A program made the position numbers and the translations under genes. From positions 1-37,166 of the forward strand of contig JAYZDP010000133.1 of assembly GCA_036337765.1 (NCBI GenBank): DNA of 37,166 nt, given 5' to 3'. Shown in pieces: positions 33,142 to 37,166 of the stretch. This DNA is from JAYZDP01 sp036337765 (GTDB lineage: Bacteria; Acidobacteriota; Thermoanaerobaculia; Multivoradales; Multivoraceae). The notes below the pieces were generated by a model that saw only the letters and a program-made list of their open reading frames with translations, was not told the DNA's origin and searched no databases. Every line of letters starts with the position of its first letter. Positions within the stretch are counted from its first letter, which is position 1.

Positions 33142-36078
33142 ATGCGACCTAATCGAGCCACCCTCGCTTCCGCACTCTTGTTCGCTCTCGCCGGCGCGAC
33201 AGCGCAGGCACAACGCATCCCGGTCACCCTGAACGAAGGAACCAACCTGGCCGCCGCGCTGTCGCCGGACGGTTCGGAGATCGTCCTCGATCTACAAGGC
33301 ACGCTCTGGCTGCGACCGGTCTCGGAAGGCGAGTCGATTCAGCTCACTGACGGTCTCGGCGACGACCGGCAACCGGCCTGGTCACCCGACGGCAACTCGA
33401 TTGTCTTCCAGTCGTACCGCGACGGAAACTGGAACATCTGGAAGATCGATCGCGACGGCGACGGCCTCGTCCAGCTGACCGAGGGGCCCGCGGACCATCG
33501 GGAGCCTCACTTCTCGCCCGACGGCGGCGCGGTGGTCTTCTCGTCCGACCTCTCGGGCAACTATGACCTGTGGACATTCGACCTCGAACGCGGTCGCGCG
33601 ACCCAGATCACGGACGAGCCCGCAAACGACTACGCGCCTGCCTATTCGCCCGACGGCTCTAGGATCGCCTTTGTATCGGAGCGGGAGCCAGGGGGCATCT
33701 ATGTCCAACCCGCCGGCGGGGGTCAGCGCCCGCGACTCGTGGCGCGCGTCGACGGTAGTTCCGCCGGGCCGGCCTGGAACCCGGCCGGCGACACGCTGAG
33801 CTTTCAGAACTTCCGCCGAGCCGAGGGTGTGACCGAGCTGCTCACGGTAGGCCTCGAGGGCGGCACGGCGGTGCGGATCAGCGCACCCGGCGAGGACGTC
33901 TTTCCTTTTCGGGGGCACTGGTCGAGCCCGTCGGAGATCGTCTACACCGCCGACGGGCACATCCGCAGGGCACGGCTGGGCGGCGCCGCGACCGACATCC
34001 CATTCGAGGTCACGGTGGGTCTGGACCGCGGCTTCTACCCGCACCGGGCACGTGACCTCGACTCCGCAAGGCCCAGACCAGTGCTCGGCATACGCTCTCC
34101 CGCGGTTTCACCCGACGGCGAACGGGTGGTGTTCGTGGCGCTCGGAGACATCTGGATCCGCGAGCCTGGAGGGGCGCTGACCCGCGTCACCGACGACGCG
34201 TTCATCGAGGCCCATCCCCGCTGGTCGCCCGAAGGCACCGCGCTGGTCTTCGTCTCCGATCGCGAAGGTCGGATGCAACTCTGGGTGCACGATCTCTCGT
34301 CCGGGGCCGCGCGCCGCCTTGCTGGAGCCAGCGGCGCCGCCTATCCCGTCTTTTCCCCCGACGGCACGAGAGGGGCCTACTTCGGTAGCGAGGGCGCGAG
34401 CCTGCTCGGCGCGCGCCTCAGCGTGATGCACCTCGGCTCGGGCCTGATCACCACGCCGCTGGACCGGCAGGTGCCGGCAACCGAGATCTCCTGGGCGAGC
34501 AGCGAGGACGTCGCCCTGACCGCGCTCGGGCCCGAGTCGACCCGCTTCCGCGAAGGAGCCTACGAGGTGCTGGCGGTGCCGGCAGCCGGTGGTAGCCCCC
34601 GGCGGCTCTCCTTCGCCCGCCCCGACTCTCTGTCCCATGCATCGTTTTCCCCCAACGGGCGCAAGCTCGCCTTCGTGGCGGATGGGGTGTTCTCGGTCGC
34701 CGAGGTCGGACGCGAGACAACGATACAAGCCGATCTCGAGCCGCTGGTCGACGAGCTCATCGACTGGCCGACCTGGGCCGGCGACTCCCGCACTCTCGTC
34801 TACGTAACGAACGGGGAGCTCAAAAAGGTCGACTCCGAGACGCGAGAGACCGAAGCGTTACCGATCGAGTTCAGCTGGGTCCCCCAGCAGAACCCGGGTC
34901 GGACGGTGGTCCACGCCGGGCGCATGTTCGACGGCAAGACCGGCGGCTACCGCACGGACATGGACATCGTCATCGTCGACGGCCGCATCGAGCGTGTCGC
35001 GCCGCACTCCGAGGGCGCGCACGGCGAGAACTGGATCGACGCGGGCGAGCATGCCGTGCTCCCCGGCCTCGTCGAGATGCATGCCCACCAGGGCGTGGCG
35101 CCGGAGAGCCAGGGCCGCGCCTGGCTGAGCTTCGGTGTCACCTCCGTACGCGGGCCGGGCGAGGACGCCTACGACGCGCTCGAGCGCAAGGAGGCATGGG
35201 CCGCGGGGCGCCGCATCGGTCCGCGCCAGTTCTACGCCGGCCGGCTGCTGGACGGCCGGCGTGTGTACTACACGCTCGCCGAAGGCACCCACACACTCGC
35301 CCACCTGGCCAACGCCCTCGAGCGCGCCCAGACCCTCGAGTACGACATGATCAAAACCTACGTGCGGCTGCCCGACGAGGTCCAGCGCCGCGTGGCTGCC
35401 GTCGCGCACGACATCGGCATTCCGGTCTCGTCGCACGAGATCTACCCTTCGACGGCCAACGGGGTCGATGCGGTCGAGCACCTGGGCGGCACCAGCCGGC
35501 GCGGATACTCGCCGAAGATCACCGGACTCGGGCGCAGCTACTCGGACGTCGTGACGCTTCTGGCGGCATCGGGAATGAACATCACGCCGACGGCCGTCCT
35601 GCCCTGCTATCCCCTGCACGTCAGCGAGAATCCCGACCTGCTGGCGAATCGCCAGTACCAGTGGTTCTACGGCGCGAGCGGCAGGCCGGGTTTGCCACCG
35701 AGACTGCGCGGCGGATCGCTCGCGGGCCGATGTGAGTCGATGGGGCGCACCATCAAAGCGATCGTCGACGCCGGGGGCCGTGCCACGGTGGGTACCGACT
35801 CGCCCTTCGTGCCCTACGGCTTCGGGCTCCACGTCGAGATGCAGCTCTTCGAGCGCGCCGGCCTCGAGCCTTGGCAGGTGCTGCGATCGGCCACCTCGTG
35901 GTCAGCCGAGGCGATCGGGGTGGGAGACCAGCTCGGGTCGATCGAGGCCGGCAAGATCGCGGACATGGTGATCGTCGACGGTGATCCGCTCGCACGGGTT
36001 GCGGACGCACTGAACGTCACCGCCACCCTCAAAGGCGGCCGGCTCTACTCGCTCGAAGAACTGCTGTCGTCGCCCTAG
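33142..36078 (+). CDS. Secreted TolB-type propeller fused to an amidohydrolase
   Basis: 978 residues from the ATG at 33142; an earlier GTG at 33118 overlaps gloA and puts extra residues before the signal peptide MRPNRATLASALLFALAGAT (cut near AQAQ). Residues 30-580 are WD40/TolB-like repeats with many SPDG motifs (WSPDGNSIVFQSYRDGNWNI, FSPDGGAVVFSSDLSGNYDL, RWSPEGTALVFVSDREGRMQ). The C-terminal amidohydrolase has HAH at about 647-649 (LVEMHAHQGV), then YDMIKTYVRLPDEVQRRV, PVSSHEIYPSTANGVDAVEH, TVGTDSPFVPYGFGLHVEMQ and GSIEAGKIADMVIVDGDPL. It is probably a periplasmic metal-dependent hydrolase of peptide-like or cyclic amide substrates, with the propeller gating access. This pairing is common in Acidobacteriota-type genomes. 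The substrate is unknown. Confidence 0.92.
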   Translation: MRPNRATLASALLFALAGATAQAQRIPVTLNEGTNLAAALSPDGSEIVLDLQGTLWLRPVSEGESIQLTDGLGDDRQPAWSPDGNSIVFQSYRDGNWNIWKIDRDGDGLVQLTEGPADHREPHFSPDGGAVVFSSDLSGNYDLWTFDLERGRATQITDEPANDYAPAYSPDGSRIAFVSEREPGGIYVQPAGGGQRPRLVARVDGSSAGPAWNPAGDTLSFQNFRRAEGVTELLTVGLEGGTAVRISAPGEDVFPFRGHWSSPSEIVYTADGHIRRARLGGAATDIPFEVTVGLDRGFYPHRARDLDSARPRPVLGIRSPAVSPDGERVVFVALGDIWIREPGGALTRVTDDAFIEAHPRWSPEGTALVFVSDREGRMQLWVHDLSSGAARRLAGASGAAYPVFSPDGTRGAYFGSEGASLLGARLSVMHLGSGLITTPLDRQVPATEISWASSEDVALTALGPESTRFREGAYEVLAVPAAGGSPRRLSFARPDSLSHASFSPNGRKLAFVADGVFSVAEVGRETTIQADLEPLVDELIDWPTWAGDSRTLVYVTNGELKKVDSETRETEALPIEFSWVPQQNPGRTVVHAGRMFDGKTGGYRTDMDIVIVDGRIERVAPHSEGAHGENWIDAGEHAVLPGLVEMHAHQGVAPESQGRAWLSFGVTSVRGPGEDAYDALERKEAWAAGRRIGPRQFYAGRLLDGRRVYYTLAEGTHTLAHLANALERAQTLEYDMIKTYVRLPDEVQRRVAAVAHDIGIPVSSHEIYPSTANGVDAVEHLGGTSRRGYSPKITGLGRSYSDVVTLLAASGMNITPTAVLPCYPLHVSENPDLLANRQYQWFYGASGRPGLPPRLRGGSLAGRCESMGRTIKAIVDAGGRATVGTDSPFVPYGFGLHVEMQLFERAGLEPWQVLRSATSWSAEAIGVGDQLGSIEAGKIADMVIVDGDPLARVADALNVTATLKGGRLYSLEELLSSP

Positions 36079-36131
36079 TCGACGGCGACGAGAGTCATCG
36101 CAACGATGCAACAGATACGAGCGTGCTTCAT
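36075..36131 (-). pseudogene. Isolated signal-peptide start (18 codons), probable 3'-truncated gene
   Basis: A strong GGAGG lies 8 bases before an ATG at 36131. The frame encodes MKHARICCIVAMTLVAVD and then stops at 36075. The basic start, two cysteines and hydrophobic core look like the opening of a secreted protein whose body has been lost at the junction with the amidohydrolase 3' end. It could also be a real tiny peptide. No family can be named. Confidence 0.3.
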
Positions 36132-36203
36132 AACGGCCACCTCCGGGTCTCCTCTATAGGACGAGGTCAGGGCCCCGAAGGTTGCAGCTCAGCCAGGGCG
36201 AAC

Positions 36204-37133
36204 TCACTCGGCTCGCACCCGCCCTTGCGCACGATCTCTCGCCCGCTCAGCCCTACGCTCGGCACCCATGCGGGCGAGCTGCTCGCGATTGGAGTCGTCG
36301 ACCCGGCAGTACGACGCCCGCCAGTCGGGATCGCCGTCCCAGACGAACGGCGTCTGTACAGTGGTTCGCGAGTGACGGGCGGACTCCAGGAGCTCGAGGC
36401 CGATCTCGACGATTCGCCGCTGCATTTCGGACTGCCACGGCAGCCCCGCCGAGTTGCCGAGCGGAAAGTCGCTAAAGACGAAGCGCGGCACGCCGCACTG
36501 CTCGACAATGTCGCGGGCAGAACCGAGAATCACCGTCGGAATGCCGTTTTCTTCCAGATAGCGCGCGGTCAGACTCACGGTCTGATGGCAGACCGGTCAG
36601 AGGGGAACCAGGACTGCGACGTCCGCACCATCCTCCTGACAAAGGCGCAACACCTCGGGTGTGTCGTTCGAGATCGTGCGGCGGTGGCTGTACTCGGTGG
36701 GCACACCGTGGCAGCGTTCGGCCACGGCCCCGATGCGCCCCTCGGTGGCGAGCTCTTCGAGACGGTGGACCGGGAGAAACGAGTCGAGGTCGTCGGTGTG
36801 AGTGACGAGCTTGTGCCAGCTCAAGTCGTGGGTGTAGAGCTCGGGCGGCGCCGAGGAGGGGAACGAGTGCACGCGCCGCAGCGGTCGCTCATCGCCCTGG
36901 GACCAGCCGGCCGGCGACGGCTCGTTGGCCGTCGTGATGAGGGCCACGGTCGATTCCGAGAGCGGTTTGGAGAGTGGAGTCAACGGCGCGTCGTCGTGAG
37001 ACGCCCAGCGATACGGACGCTCGAAACCCTGCGCGGCGTAGTACTTGCGCGTCTTGTCGATGTATCGCACAAAGCGGGCCTCGGTGGTACCGGGCGTGGG
37101 GTATGGGACGGATTCTCGAGCGGCTTCACTCAT
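36204..37133 (-). CDS. Glycine/sarcosine/betaine reductase selenoprotein B family protein (UxxC)
   Basis: 309 residues counting one Sec, from the ATG at 37133 with GGAG upstream. The sequence matches the GrdB/PrdB-related family along its length: PYPTPGTTEARFVRYIDKTR, PYRWASHDDAPLTPLSKPLS, ALITTANEPSPAGWSQGDER, VAERCHGVPTEYSHRRTI, ADVAVLVPL, then TGA at 36599-36597, then PVCHQTVSLTARYLEENGIP, TVILGSARDIVEQCGVPRF and FSDFPLGNSAGLP. The only stop in the frame sits where the family has selenocysteine (U179 with C182, motif U-P-V-C-H), so Sec insertion is the natural reading. In Stickland reductases such subunits act on glycine or proline derivatives. Here no grdA or other subunit genes are beside it, so the reaction is unknown. 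It is probably cytoplasmic. Confidence 0.88.
36569..36595 (-). promoter_or_regulatory. Candidate SECIS region: two alternative hairpins after the GrdB-like UGA
   Basis: CGGUCU (36595-36590) pairs perfectly with AGACCG (36583-36578) around GCCAUC. A second, mutually exclusive stem pairs UCAGAC (36585-36580) with GUCUGA (36574-36569) around CGUGA. The second loop starts 17 bases after the UGA, nearer the usual bacterial SECIS distance, while the first loop starts with G but only 7 bases away. No folding energy was computed. Confidence 0.4.
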
Positions 37134-37166
37134 GCGCTCCATCTTAGCTCTGACACTCACATGTCC

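Noticed and set aside
1..37166. tRNA or rRNA genes, CRISPR arrays, insertion sequences, attachment sites, replication origin
   Set aside because: Reading by eye found no cloverleaf with a T-loop motif, no regular repeat-spacer pattern, no transposase and no flanking direct repeats; a computational scan was not possible.

Overview
This is a GC-rich (roughly 65%), gene-dense chromosomal segment. I see no rRNA, tRNA, CRISPR array, phage or insertion sequence. The mix of genes recalls an environmental Acidobacteriota genome, for example of the Thermoanaerobaculia or Vicinamibacteria type, but that placement is inference from gene content. The pointers are Tat-exported Gfo/Idh/MocA and TIM-barrel proteins, a DUF1080 protein, secreted amidohydrolases, a PQQ dehydrogenase, a very large kinase-ATPase-TPR protein, two luciferase-like oxidoreductases, a bacterial GPP34 protein and Sec-containing proteins.

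The most important result is that two genes are split by in-frame UGA codons that are best read as selenocysteine. (1) At 18607-19119 (minus), directly after an S9 peptidase, lies a redoxin (AhpC/TSA-like) whose CxxC motif is encoded UGA-Pro-Lys-UGA, giving a predicted UxxU (diselenide-capable) active site. (2) At 36204-37133 (minus) lies a member of the glycine/sarcosine/betaine reductase selenoprotein B family, with the motif U-P-V-C-H. In both, the reading frame, domain and family alignment continue without a break across the UGA, and a small hairpin follows it. A standard-code gene caller would break both genes.

Layout. 1-1892: the end of a sodium/solute symporter converges on a lone ABC ATPase. 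2023-3657: secreted M23 peptidase. 3674-8706: minus-strand run of a lipoprotein amidohydrolase, a Tat-exported Gfo/Idh/MocA oxidoreductase, a SUMF1-fold protein and a Tat-exported xylose-isomerase-like protein, plausibly for modified sugars. 8800-10116: luciferase-like oxidoreductase and a half CBS domain. 10103-12049: PQQ dehydrogenase. 12270-12986: tail of a lost acyltransferase. 13014-17412: EttA, an MFS/PAT transporter and a short-chain fatty acid transporter. 17422-24517: minus-strand run of ProA-like dehydrogenase, serine hydrolase, DUF1080 protein, S9 peptidase, double-Sec redoxin, two decayed pieces and GPP34; several genes overlap by 1-40 bases. 24576-25334: methyltransferase. 25339-31021: MltD-like transglycosylase and a 1271-residue kinase-like regulator. 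31002-31797: YfhO-like remnant. 31823-36078: plus-strand operon of luciferase-like oxidoreductase, glyoxalase I and a TolB-propeller amidohydrolase. 36204-37133: GrdB-like selenoprotein.

The segment carries several gene remnants (acyltransferase tail, CBS half-domain, DPP-IV piece, YfhO-like tail, an isolated signal peptide), so it seems to have lost genes repeatedly. Two single-base losses lie at G-runs within 250 bases of each other (near 18265 and 18502), so local sequence error cannot be excluded there. Start codons were chosen from Shine-Dalgarno sites, signal peptides and overlaps; several are GTG or TTG.
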